From assembly GCA_044358815.1 (NCBI GenBank), contig JBIKNH010000031.1, positions 1 through 27,283 of the forward strand: a stretch of 27,283 nt of DNA, read 5' to 3'. Both the position numbers and the translations under genes were made by a program. Positions 1 to 8,410 of this stretch are shown here, piece after piece. Source of the stretch: JBAXSK01 sp044358815. Its GTDB lineage: Bacteria > Cyanobacteriota > Cyanobacteriia > Pseudanabaenales > Pseudanabaenaceae. Positions within the stretch are counted from its first letter, which is position 1. Each line of letters opens with the position of its first letter. Under the pieces are notes generated by a model, which was not told the origin of the DNA, searched no databases, and saw only the letters and a list, made by a program, of their open reading frames with translations.

Positions 1-2340
1 GAAGTCGTCCTTTTTGATAGCATCCCTGTGGGATCAACTTATGTTTCTTCTTCGGCACAGTACTCATATTTTACTGGGGACAGTCTTGGTAATATTTTAG
101 GAGATATTGCTGCTGGTGAATCAAAAACTGTTGATATTACTGTCAAAACTCCAATGGTTGTGGGGAAAATCAGTAATTACGCCAGTATTCAAACCAACAC
201 ATATGATCCTAATTTCTCAAATAATGGCAGTCTTTTGACTTCAACCGTAGAGGTTCAGAAGATCAAAACTCCTATAGTAGATCTCAGTATCATTGCCGAC
301 ACAACACCGATAAATCCCACTGCGAACAGTAATTTTACACTGTCCTTCACCGTCTTCAACTCAAGTGACACCAAGGCAACAGGCGTAATATTCACGGGTC
401 AACTTGCGGCTACTCTGACGAATCTCATTTCCAGTGTTGGTACTATTGATGCCAATCAGTTACTGACAGCCAATCTAGGAGACATCGAAGCAGGCGCATC
501 TCAGACCATCACCATTCAAGCTCAGGCTCCGCAAAACGGCGCTGGCATATTTAACGTCCTCAATGTTCGTTCCAATGAGAAAGATTTAGACCTAATTGAC
601 AATCTGATCACCCAAGACATCTCATTTACCAATAACATCAAGGTGGCTGAAAATATTGCCACTGGTACGGTGATTGGCGCGATCGCCGCTGCCAGCGATA
701 ACCTGACTCTAAGTTTGACCAATAATGCAGGTGGGCGATTTGGCATTTCTGGTATGGACTTAGTAGTTGCCAATGGTAGTCTGTTGGATTATGAAACTAA
801 TAAGAGTCACGATGTAACGTTGCAAGCAGTCGATGCCCAAGGTGTAACTTACAACAGAACTTTCACCATTGACTTAGTTGATCAAGCTATATTTACGATT
901 GATAATCAGACTATTACGGAAGGAAACACTGGTACTAAGACGATAAACTTTACGGTGAGCTTGACTGACCCATGTACCACCAATGTCAGCCTTAACTATG
1001 CCACAGTCGATGGTACGGCTTTAGCTGGTTATGACTATACTGCCACTAACGGCACACTCTCATTTGCTCCAGGAGAAACCAGTAAAACCATCGCTGTAGA
1101 AGTTTTCGGTGACTTATACAATGACGGTAATGAAACTTTCAAATTACAACTGAGCAGTCCGACTAATGGCACACTGGCTACAAGTTACGGCACTGCGACA
1201 ATTGTTGACGATGACCCAGCAGATTTAGGTATTAGTAATAGCATTCTGAATGAGAACATCGCGGCTAATAGCGTGGTGGGTAACTTCAGTCGAGTTAATG
1301 CCGATCCTAATGGTGGCAATACTTTCACCTATAGTCTTGTGGATGGTGTAGGAAGTAATGACAACGGCGCTTTTACGGTTGTGGGTAATCAGCTAAGAAT
1401 CAATGCTTTGCCTAACTTTGAAGCTAAATCCACCTATAGATTATTAGTGCGTACCGCCGATGGAACAGGAGCTAGTTTTGATAAAGCTTTCACCATTGGG
1501 ATTAATGATGTCAACGAAGCGCCCATAGTAGCGAATCAAATTGCCAGCCAACAAGCCCAAAATGGCAAAGCGTTCTCATTCGTTTTACCGAGCAATATCT
1601 TCATCGATCCTGACGCAGGCACAACCCTAAGCTATGCCATCAATCAAAAGCCCGCTTGGTTAAGTTTCGACAGTAATACGAGAACCTTCTCTGGTACTCC
1701 TACGGCTACCGGCATAAATAATATTTCCATTCAAGCTAGCGATGGCACATTAACTAGTGGGTTGGCGAACTTCAGTATAATTGTCACAGAACCTGTAAAC
1801 CTTGATGTGACTCAATCCAACCAAACTGCAACTGTCTTAACTGGAAGCACTCCTAACATCATTGCCTGTGGTAATAACGATGACAATATTGATGCTTCGG
1901 CAACTACTGGCAACAATAACTTCAGTGGTGGCGGCGGTAATGATAGGCTGATTAGCGGCTCTGGTAATGACATTATCGATGGTGGTATCGGCAATGACTT
2001 CCTTAGTGGTAATGCTGGAGTAGACCGTCTCTATGGTGGTGACGGCAATGATACGCTGATCGGTGGTACTGGCAGGGATTTGCTTGTTGGTGGCAGCGGT
2101 GCAGATCTGTTCGTTTTGGGAACCCTCGGCGTAGATGCTGATACTCTTCAAGATTTCAATCAGTCTCAAGGAGATAGGATTGGCTTAACTGGCGGTGTTA
2201 TTACCTTCGGTAGTTTGACCATCACGCAAAATCTGACTAGAACCGAAATCCGTAATGGTAGTGACTTGCTAGCTACTTTGCTCAATTACAACAATACGTT
2301 AAATCCTTTGGTATCAGCTAACTTTGTCGCTTACCCTTAG
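1..2340 (+). CDS. Large secreted adhesin-like protein with DUF11, cadherin-like, Calx-beta and RTX repeats (5' end missing)
   Basis: The reading frame is already open at base 1 (E-V-V-L-F-D-S-I-P before the first in-window GTG at 28), so this is the C-terminal part of a longer protein. From residue 28-equivalent onward I see a partial and a complete DUF11-like beta domain (to about residue 200), a cadherin-like stretch (about 205-285, YETNKSHDVTLQA), a Calx-beta domain (about 290-395, with DYTATNGTLSFAPGE and a DDDP end), another cadherin-like repeat (about 400-495), a putative Ig domain (about 500-590), and RTX hemolysin-type nonapeptides (about 630-690, GGGGNDRLISGSGNDIIDGG style) that bind calcium. 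It ends in a short block typical of the C-terminal type I secretion region (ADLFVLGT...LQDFNQSQGDRI). By family this is exported by a type I system and acts at the cell surface or outside. No transporter gene is in view. Its exact role is unknown. The domain calls are pattern recognition, while the truncation is certain. Confidence 0.9.
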   Translation, partial: EVVLFDSIPVGSTYVSSSAQYSYFTGDSLGNILGDIAAGESKTVDITVKTPMVVGKISNYASIQTNTYDPNFSNNGSLLTSTVEVQKIKTPIVDLSIIADTTPINPTANSNFTLSFTVFNSSDTKATGVIFTGQLAATLTNLISSVGTIDANQLLTANLGDIEAGASQTITIQAQAPQNGAGIFNVLNVRSNEKDLDLIDNLITQDISFTNNIKVAENIATGTVIGAIAAASDNLTLSLTNNAGGRFGISGMDLVVANGSLLDYETNKSHDVTLQAVDAQGVTYNRTFTIDLVDQAIFTIDNQTITEGNTGTKTINFTVSLTDPCTTNVSLNYATVDGTALAGYDYTATNGTLSFAPGETSKTIAVEVFGDLYNDGNETFKLQLSSPTNGTLATSYGTATIVDDDPADLGISNSILNENIAANSVVGNFSRVNADPNGGNTFTYSLVDGVGSNDNGAFTVVGNQLRINALPNFEAKSTYRLLVRTADGTGASFDKAFTIGINDVNEAPIVANQIASQQAQNGKAFSFVLPSNIFIDPDAGTTLSYAINQKPAWLSFDSNTRTFSGTPTATGINNISIQASDGTLTSGLANFSIIVTEPVNLDVTQSNQTATVLTGSTPNIIACGNNDDNIDASATTGNNNFSGGGGNDRLISGSGNDIIDGGIGNDFLSGNAGVDRLYGGDGNDTLIGGTGRDLLVGGSGADLFVLGTLGVDADTLQDFNQSQGDRIGLTGGVITFGSLTITQNLTRTEIRNGSDLLATLLNYNNTLNPLVSANFVAYP
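679..686. repeat. HIP1 octamer GCGATCGC
   Basis: Perfect highly iterated palindrome of cyanobacterial genomes, located inside the adhesin coding region. It supports a cyanobacterial origin and has no gene-specific role that I can see. Confidence 0.8.
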
Positions 2341-2431
2341 ACTCGGAGCCAAGAGACTTTAGGACTGATATTGATTTCGGCAAGATTTTTATATCCGAAA
2401 GAAGTCTATCAGTTCTGACCAACTCAAAACT

Positions 2432-2541
2432 GTTATAGAGAATTCAAATAAAAAATATAGCTTCGACCTTGCTCAGCTAGCTTACACCGAGGACTGGGCG
2501 GAATCAAAGCCCACTTTACAAATCATTTTAAACAACTATAT
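2432..2541 (-). repeat. Dispersed palindromic element, copy A (MITE-like or REP-like)
   Basis: Read on the minus strand this stretch aligns along its whole length with 27142-27249: a left flank (GATATAGTTGTTTAAAATG), a roughly 17-nt arm, a loop containing CCTCGGTGTAAG, a complementary arm (core 2460-2510), then a T-rich tail ending TTTGAATTCTCTATAAC. The arms here have decayed (GCTTCGACCTTGCTCAG against CTGGGCGGAATCAAAGC). It occupies most of the gap between the convergent adhesin and ABC1 kinase genes, so the hairpin may also help end transcription from one or both sides. No open reading frame lies inside. Bases 2341-2431 and 2542-2602 around it hold nothing else that I can name. Confidence 0.8.
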
Positions 2542-2602
2542 CTTTACATAAGGTTTTCCCAACACAGTTCTCTTTTTCAGGAATCAAATCGGAAATCCTA
2601 GC

Positions 2603-4300
2603 TTAGTCCTCAGCCAACCGATCCAGTTTTTCCCTAATTGATAATTGCACCAAGGTACGCATTAGATTCACTCCTGCAAAGAAAGTACAGGCAAAAATAA
2701 ATCCCGCCCATTGAGCATAAATCCCATTGCTGGCAATCAGTAAGACCACGCCTACCAAGGCAAGAAACCCTGTGATACAGGCGTAAATCAAAGCTTTAAC
2801 GGCGATATTCATCCGTTTTAGCGCTCGATCATTTTCCGTAGAACGCACTTGAATCAATAATTCCCCCCGTTCAATCCGTTCTTCTAAACGTTCTAATAAA
2901 ATCTCCATTCGACTAGGTTTATTGATTTGATAGGTAATAAAATCCTTCGCTTGTCGCGCTAGTTCGCCTAAGGTATTGCCGCGCCCTTTGGTGACGACAA
3001 TGCTTTTAATAAAAGGCTGTGCCGCTGCGGTGAAGTTATATTCCGGATCGAGAATACGAGCAATGCCATCTAGGGTAGTTAGAGATTTCAGAATATAGGT
3101 CATTTGGGCGGGCAAACGGAACGGCTGCCGTTCAAAAAGAGTAATCACTTCGCTCTTGATTTGTTCAAAAGCACGAATATCCACCGGTTTTTCTGTAAAT
3201 CGATCTAAAACGAACTTCATTAAGCGTTTGACCGGACTCATATCGGCAATGGGTTCAATCAATCCCATATCCGTTAACATGGCAATCACTTCATTGGTAT
3301 CCTTCCGTAATACCGCGAAAAATGTCTTGACCATTTGGTCTTTGTCTAGGGCTTTGACTTCCGCCATCATGCCATAGTCATAAAAGATCAAACTACCATC
3401 GGGACTGACTGCCAAATTACCCGGATGGGGATCGGCATGGAAGAACCCATCTTGTAGCAGTTGTTTGAGGTAACAACAAATTCCCAATTGATTAATCTCT
3501 TTCGGATTTAAACCACAGGCTTCTAAAGCTTGGCGGTCATTCACTTTGATGCCAGGCACATATTCGAGAGTCAGCACCTGGGCTGTGGCATATTGCCAAT
3601 AAACCTGTGGCACGATAATACGGGGATAACCGACAAAATTGTCCCGAAATCGTTCCGCATTTTTACCTTCATTGAGATAATCAATTTCTTGATAGAGAAT
3701 CGTAAAAAATTCTTGATAAATCGCTTCTAGATTATATTTCTTGACCCAATCAAACAGACGATCCCAAATTTTGAGCAGTTTACCCACCGCCACCAAATCT
3801 AAATCGAACAATTGGCGCAGTCCAGGGCGTTGGATTTTCACTACGACTTCTTCACCAGAGTACAGCCGTGCCCGATGCACCTGTCCCAAACTTGCTGCGG
3901 CTAGAGGAGTTTCCTGAAAATCCCGAAATAGACTATAAACCGAGCGCCCTAATTCCTGCTCAATAATCAGCCGCACTTCATCAATACTAAAGGCGGGTAC
4001 ATTATCCTGAAGTTCGCTGAGGGCTTGGATATACTCTGGGGGCAACAAATCCACCCTAGTAGATAGAGACTGCCCCACCTTAATAAATGTCGGTCCCAAA
4101 TCTAACATGGTTTGCACTAGCCATTTTGCCCGTTTCGTGCGGGTGCGGGAAGTGCGATCCTGCCAGAAATTATCCCACCATAGGTAAAATAAAAATTGAA
4201 ACGAAGCGATAAAAACTTCTCGCTGTCTACTTAAGGGAGAATAGCGAATCCTTTGCCAGCGCAGTAACTTAGACTTAGGACGAAGGTTAAGCACAAACAT
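2603..4300 (-). CDS. ABC1/UbiB (AarF) family atypical protein kinase
   Basis: A 565-residue protein of the ABC1 kinase family, whose members in cyanobacteria and plastids act on prenyl-quinone and lipid metabolism. Visible family marks are KVGQ (74-77) with the following LSTRVDLLPPEY, the Ala-rich loop AAASLGQVHRA (134-144), the ATP-binding lysine in VVVKIQRPG (152-160), the catalytic loop HADPHPGNL (288-296), and the metal-binding motif as YDYGMM (307-312), where most kinases have DFG. Two hydrophobic segments at about 500-545 probably anchor the C-terminus in a membrane, as in UbiB. The length is normal for the family. The start is the ATG whose complement is at 4298-4300. It is convergent with the adhesin upstream in the window and divergent from the coiled-coil gene at 4685. 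The exact substrate cannot be told from sequence, so I give no ubiB symbol. Confidence 0.94.
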   Translation of the reverse strand: MFVLNLRPKSKLLRWQRIRYSPLSRQREVFIASFQFLFYLWWDNFWQDRTSRTRTKRAKWLVQTMLDLGPTFIKVGQSLSTRVDLLPPEYIQALSELQDNVPAFSIDEVRLIIEQELGRSVYSLFRDFQETPLAAASLGQVHRARLYSGEEVVVKIQRPGLRQLFDLDLVAVGKLLKIWDRLFDWVKKYNLEAIYQEFFTILYQEIDYLNEGKNAERFRDNFVGYPRIIVPQVYWQYATAQVLTLEYVPGIKVNDRQALEACGLNPKEINQLGICCYLKQLLQDGFFHADPHPGNLAVSPDGSLIFYDYGMMAEVKALDKDQMVKTFFAVLRKDTNEVIAMLTDMGLIEPIADMSPVKRLMKFVLDRFTEKPVDIRAFEQIKSEVITLFERQPFRLPAQMTYILKSLTTLDGIARILDPEYNFTAAAQPFIKSIVVTKGRGNTLGELARQAKDFITYQINKPSRMEILLERLEERIERGELLIQVRSTENDRALKRMNIAVKALIYACITGFLALVGVVLLIASNGIYAQWAGFIFACTFFAGVNLMRTLVQLSIREKLDRLAED

Positions 4301-4350
4301 ACTCTAGGGTTGAAAGGGCGTGGTCAGAGATAGCGAATGATCTATAAAAT

Positions 4351-4381
4351 CAGTAAATTACAGGTAATTACCAGTAATTGT
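4351..4381. promoter_or_regulatory. Near-repeats of CAGTAATT with an embedded palindrome
   Basis: Three near-identical 10-11-nt units run head to tail (CAGTAAATTA, CAGGTAATTAC, CAGTAATTGTG), with the perfect palindrome GGTAATTACC at 4363-4372. They lie about 60 nt upstream of the ABC1 kinase start in the divergent gap (4301-4684), a reasonable place for a binding site for that minus-strand gene. The role is inferred only from position and symmetry. Confidence 0.3.
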
Positions 4382-4633
4382 GAGTGATGGATAATTGAAA
4401 AGTTGTGACGGGTTTAGTTTATCTTGAGTCAATGTCTCGTTGAGTTTTAAGTCACACACTGGGTTTACGCATTGCGTGACATATTAGCCATCTTGTTAAG
4501 TCATCCTAGCAAAATTTGCCCCTAAATCTGCTAAAGTGTGACTCAAATCATAGTCATCAAGCATATTTAAAGCATATCTTATGGCTATAACATCGATCAG
4601 TGTAGTTGAGATTAAGTTTGCTTGACGGTGAAT

Positions 4634-4646
4634 TTGAGATTCTCAA
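4634..4646. promoter_or_regulatory. Perfect palindrome upstream of the coiled-coil gene
   Basis: TTGAGA-T-TCTCAA is perfectly symmetrical and lies about 40 nt before the ATG at 4685, just after a TTGACG (4622-4627) that could serve as a -35 box. It could be an operator. The rest of the 384-nt divergent gap shows no gene. The start at 4685 is backed by a ribosome binding site AAGGAAAG about 9 nt upstream. Confidence 0.35.
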
Positions 4647-4684
4647 CAATGATTAAGAACGACTACTAAGGAAAGTTCAAACCC

Positions 4685-5371
4685 ATGGCGGACATTAGCA
4701 AAGACGAGATTCGCGAGCGTTTAGGTAATATCGATCAAATCCGCGATATTATTTTTGGTGCACATTTACGGGAATATAACAGCCGTTTGGAAAAGCTGGA
4801 GAACCAATTAGCAGAATCGATTCAAGATATTCGAGAGCGGAATCAAGAGCTTAAAGCGGCTTTTACTACTGAATTGCGAGCTTCCCTAGAAGCCATTGAC
4901 AAACGGCTTAAAACCATCAGTAATATTTCCCAAGAGGAAACCGCTGATTTACGGCAGCAGGTGGATCGGCTGAATCGAAAATTCTCTAGCAGTTTAGAGC
5001 AGCTTGACGAAACAGTGGCTGAGCATAAAATGGAACTCCATGATGAGATTGCTGATACTAGAGACAAGCTTCAGTTTGATATTCGTGAGTTAAAGAACTT
5101 CTTGCTTGAAGAATTAGATCGTCACGTTTCCATGATGCAGGAAGTCAAGGTCTCAAAGGATGACATGGCAGAACTACTGTTTGAGTTGGGAATGCGTTTA
5201 AAGGGAAAAGAATTTGCGCCTGAATTGCGTCAGGTGGCTAATGTTGAAGTGGATCAGAACTATAGCCTTCTGGAGTCTGTAGCAGATGCTTCCGCCGAAT
5301 CTAAGAACCTAAAGTCTGACATTGGCTTCCGTCCCCGCGCCACTAGCCGCAAGTTATCGATGGATAGTTAA
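4685..5371 (+). CDS. Conserved coiled-coil protein of unknown function
   Basis: A 228-residue, highly charged protein. Residues of about 25-150 form a near-continuous coiled coil with heptad-like spacing of Leu and Ile (for example SRLEKLENQLAESI and ADLRQQVDRLNRKF). A shorter conserved-looking block follows (about 155-185: VSKDDMAELLFELGMRLKG), then a low-complexity tail. There is no signal peptide or membrane segment, so it should be cytoplasmic. The start is supported by AAGGAAAG upstream of ATG. It lies 110 nt ahead of, and in the same direction as, the BON/OmpA gene, which also carries a coiled coil, so a shared envelope-related or structural job is possible. I do not recognise a named family, and its function is unknown. 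Confidence 0.82.
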   Translation: MADISKDEIRERLGNIDQIRDIIFGAHLREYNSRLEKLENQLAESIQDIRERNQELKAAFTTELRASLEAIDKRLKTISNISQEETADLRQQVDRLNRKFSSSLEQLDETVAEHKMELHDEIADTRDKLQFDIRELKNFLLEELDRHVSMMQEVKVSKDDMAELLFELGMRLKGKEFAPELRQVANVEVDQNYSLLESVADASAESKNLKSDIGFRPRATSRKLSMDS

Positions 5372-5393
5372 CCTGCTCTGAATACCTCTTAAT

Positions 5394-5474
5394 GCCTTGA
5401 CTATGCTTAGCTAAGTTACACCGAGGGCTGAGCGTAGTCGAAGCTGTATTTTTTATTTGATTGAGTTATCTATA
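5394..5474 (+). repeat. Dispersed palindromic element, copy B (truncated, core inverted)
   Basis: The 51-nt core (5394-5444) has arms GCCTTGACTATGCTTAG and CTGAGCGTAGTCGAAGC around a loop CTAAGTTACACCGAGGG, followed by the T-rich tail ATTTTTTATTTGA...GTTATCTAT shared with copies A and C. Relative to that tail, the loop runs in the opposite direction from copies A and C. The left flank of the element is absent. The element fills the gap between two genes and its tail ends only about 8 nt before the start codon at 5482. Confidence 0.75.
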
Positions 5475-5476
5475 AT
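5471..5476 (+). promoter_or_regulatory. TATAAT box at the end of repeat copy B
   Basis: A perfect -10 consensus TATAAT lies 5 nt before the ATG at 5482. No good -35 is visible at the right distance, and no Shine-Dalgarno sequence stands before the start. If used, transcription would begin at or inside the start of the coding region, giving a leaderless message. Chance occurrence in AT-rich DNA is quite possible. Confidence 0.2.
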
Positions 5477-5481
5477 CAGTT

Positions 5482-8328
5482 ATGGATGTACCAGCAGCTA
5501 ATCATCGTGATCATGGTTCAGATCCCCTAACTGGTTCTTTAACAGAATCGGACTTATCTTTGCTGCTGGACTTGATTTCAGTTGATGAATCATCTCGTCA
5601 AGATAGTTCTATTATCCAAGATGATTCTACAGTTAAGTCTACGGTTAAGCAAAATACAGAATCAATTCCATCATCGGTTCTGTCGCCAACGCCAGCTAAG
5701 TCATCACATAAATCGCCACATTATCAGTCAAGTTCACCGCGCCCATCTTATCTGAATTATCAAGCTAAATCAGCTAAAGGAATTGGAAGACAGGTTAGGG
5801 AACAAGTTATAGACATCGTTTCGGAAGCTATACCTACAGAGTCACCCGAAGATACTCTGACGAATCCCCTGATAAATGAATTACCTAATCAAGTATCTCA
5901 AAATCAAGTATCTCAAAAATCTACCTATCCCACTACTAGCCTTCTTGAGGAACTAGGATTAGTAGCTGCTGATCATAAGGCGAATAGTAATCAAAACTCA
6001 TCCTCTGAGATAATATTCCCTGCAAAATCTCTAGATAATCAACCGTTAAATAATATAAATAATAGCCCTGAAATTGCAGAAAAAATTAATTTAGAGCAAC
6101 CAACTAATTTTGGAGAATCTGATAAAACGACTGCTAAAACGACCGCTGAAGATTTGATTCAAGCCCCTGATATATCTCTGTTACAAACTATTTTAACCCC
6201 TCCAGAAATGGATCGGGTTGGTGCTAGTTTAGAGGACTTAAGCGAACGCTTAAAAAGAATTGAAGATCAGGTTTATAGCCCTGAGTTACAAAATAAACTT
6301 GATAATTTTGAAGCCCAAATCAATGATCGACTGAATGATCAGACCCAGCAGAATGCCTTAAATGAATTAAGTAGTAACTTAGCCTCTCTATCTCAAGGTT
6401 ATAATAATATTCCCTTAACCTTAAAAGAACTAAATCAGCGGATCAGTAAATTAGAAGAAAATATATTTGACGGCGATAAATTACTAACATTAATTCAATC
6501 CATTTGGTTAAAGCTAAATGATCAGGTCATGGCACAACATACAGCAGAAATTACTGCCAGTTTTGTCGCAATTATTGATGAGGTAATTCGCCAAAGAATT
6601 AAAGAAAATCACGCGCCTTTGAGCGAAGCTTTAGCTGAAATTATTGCTGAAATAATTCAAATTCATGTAAACTCCTACCCCGATCAAATAGCTATAGCCA
6701 TCGCGCCTGAAATTGCTACCGCAGTTAAAGAACAGTCGCGAATTGATCAACGGGCAATTATTGAAGCTCTCGGTCCGCAAATGGGAGCCGCTATTAAACA
6801 GCAAATCCTTTTGGAACGGGATGCGATGGTGGATGCCCTTTATCCTGTAATTGGTAATACGATTTCTAAATATTTAACGGAAGCAATTCGGGAAATCAAT
6901 CAGCGAGTAGAAAATACTTTTTCCCTTGATGGCTTGAGTCGTAAGATTCGAGCGAAATTACAAGGAGTTTCCGAGGCGGAACTGATTTTGCGTGAATCAT
7001 TTCGGTTTGAGATTCGAGCAATTTTCTTGATTGAAAAATATTCTGGGTTGGTCATAGTAGACTTACAGGCTAGTGAATATAAGACTAGTTCTACTCCCCT
7101 TGAGGCTGAGATGATTGGTGGCATGTTGACCGCAATTCGGAGTTTTGTCAGTGACTGCCTGAGCCGTGATACGCAGTTTACAGAAGTTGATGCCATTGAA
7201 TATGGTCAGGCGAAAATTCTATTAGAAGTTACTGGTTATTCATATTTAGCAGTAATTGTGGAAGGAGAACCGCCAAAGGATTTTATTCAAAAAATGCGTG
7301 ATATTCTCGGCAGAATTACCCAGCGATATGAGAAGGAACTCAAGGGTTATGACGGTGATCCTCGTAAAGTTCCCACTGAGGTAAAGACTGCTCTGGCTAT
7401 ATTAATGGAATATGATGTCAATCGTGGTAAAAGTGGCGGTAATTTTAATCTAGTATATGTCCTAGGAGCATTACTGTTAGGTGGTTTAGGTTGGTTTGGC
7501 TGGCAGTTCTATCAGCAATATCAATGGCAACAATTGGAACAAAAAATTAGCTCCCAATGGCAAAATGATTCTACGATGGCGCTCTATCGCTTGTCACCGA
7601 AAGTTACGGCGGAGCGGGTCATTCTCAATGGTTATGTTCCAAATGTAATGTTAAAGCAGCAAGCATTGAACCTAGTGGAACAAGTGATTCGTCAAGAACA
7701 TTTAGATTTAACCATTGATAATCGCCTGATTGCTATGGAAGCCCCTCGAAATCCCAAAGATACCGCAGTGGAAGTACAGCGTTTAACTCAAAGTTTTAAT
7801 CAGACCTTATCACGTACTCCGAATTTTGGGTTACGGTCTCAGTTCATTGATGGGCAGGTCATTCTCAGTGGGACAGTGACAGATGCTGCCACAGCGCAAA
7901 GGATTTCCCAAAGTTTTAGTCAAGTGCCTGGAGTGCGTTCGGTAACTAATACACTGGTGATGCGTCCGGTGACAATTTCCACCCAAATCTATTTTGTGGA
8001 AGGGGAAAGCGATATGAAACTGAGTGATTTACCGAAGTTAGTGGCGGTGACTAATTTTCTGGAAAGATATCCAGACTATCACATTAAAATTTTGGGCAGT
8101 AGTGATCCCCGTGGTGATGTGGCAGCGAATTATCGTCTTGCGTTACGCCGTGCCCAAAGTGTCGAACGGGAATTAATCAAGCGGGGTATTGCGAAGCAGA
8201 GAATTAAGTTAATACCAATGGTGCTAGATGCTTCAGCGAATAATAATTCTAGTCCACCCCAGGGGGAACCAGTACCAGAATGGAAGTTAAGGCGAGTGGA
8301 ATTTTTAGTCGTGCCGCCACCAAATTAG
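5482..8328 (+). CDS. Single-pass membrane protein with coiled coil, BON and OmpA (peptidoglycan-binding) domains
   Basis: A 948-residue protein. Residues 1-230 are Ser/Gln/Asn-rich and look disordered. About 245-335 is coiled coil, and 340-480 is helical. About 500-640 is a mixed alpha/beta region (FRFEIRAIFLIEKYSGLVIVD..., LAVIVEGEPP) that I cannot assign. One strong membrane helix follows at about 657-676 (LVYVLGALLLGGLGWFGW). After it come two BON-type repeats (about 695-750 and 780-830, the second with VILSGTVTDAATAQRI and VPGVRSVTNTL), then an OmpA C-terminal domain (about 835-945) with the family signature DPRGD...NYRLALRRAQSVERELIKRGI. The topology suggests a large cytoplasmic part joined through the inner membrane to a wall-binding periplasmic end. 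No Shine-Dalgarno sequence is seen before ATG 5482, and repeat copy B ends just upstream. The precise role is unknown. By domains it is an envelope anchor or sensor. Confidence 0.9.
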   Translation: MDVPAANHRDHGSDPLTGSLTESDLSLLLDLISVDESSRQDSSIIQDDSTVKSTVKQNTESIPSSVLSPTPAKSSHKSPHYQSSSPRPSYLNYQAKSAKGIGRQVREQVIDIVSEAIPTESPEDTLTNPLINELPNQVSQNQVSQKSTYPTTSLLEELGLVAADHKANSNQNSSSEIIFPAKSLDNQPLNNINNSPEIAEKINLEQPTNFGESDKTTAKTTAEDLIQAPDISLLQTILTPPEMDRVGASLEDLSERLKRIEDQVYSPELQNKLDNFEAQINDRLNDQTQQNALNELSSNLASLSQGYNNIPLTLKELNQRISKLEENIFDGDKLLTLIQSIWLKLNDQVMAQHTAEITASFVAIIDEVIRQRIKENHAPLSEALAEIIAEIIQIHVNSYPDQIAIAIAPEIATAVKEQSRIDQRAIIEALGPQMGAAIKQQILLERDAMVDALYPVIGNTISKYLTEAIREINQRVENTFSLDGLSRKIRAKLQGVSEAELILRESFRFEIRAIFLIEKYSGLVIVDLQASEYKTSSTPLEAEMIGGMLTAIRSFVSDCLSRDTQFTEVDAIEYGQAKILLEVTGYSYLAVIVEGEPPKDFIQKMRDILGRITQRYEKELKGYDGDPRKVPTEVKTALAILMEYDVNRGKSGGNFNLVYVLGALLLGGLGWFGWQFYQQYQWQQLEQKISSQWQNDSTMALYRLSPKVTAERVILNGYVPNVMLKQQALNLVEQVIRQEHLDLTIDNRLIAMEAPRNPKDTAVEVQRLTQSFNQTLSRTPNFGLRSQFIDGQVILSGTVTDAATAQRISQSFSQVPGVRSVTNTLVMRPVTISTQIYFVEGESDMKLSDLPKLVAVTNFLERYPDYHIKILGSSDPRGDVAANYRLALRRAQSVERELIKRGIAKQRIKLIPMVLDASANNNSSPPQGEPVPEWKLRRVEFLVVPPPN

Positions 8329-8410
8329 GGAATTGCTGTTAGTTCAAACCTAGTTAGTTTAGATCCCAGTAACTTAATCTGTTTAACCTTGAATCTGATT
8401 TGTGAATTTA

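Noticed and set aside
1812..2169. Minus-strand open frames across the RTX repeats
   Set aside because: They come from the repetitive Gly/Asp/Asn codons of the real gene, and their products are low-complexity.
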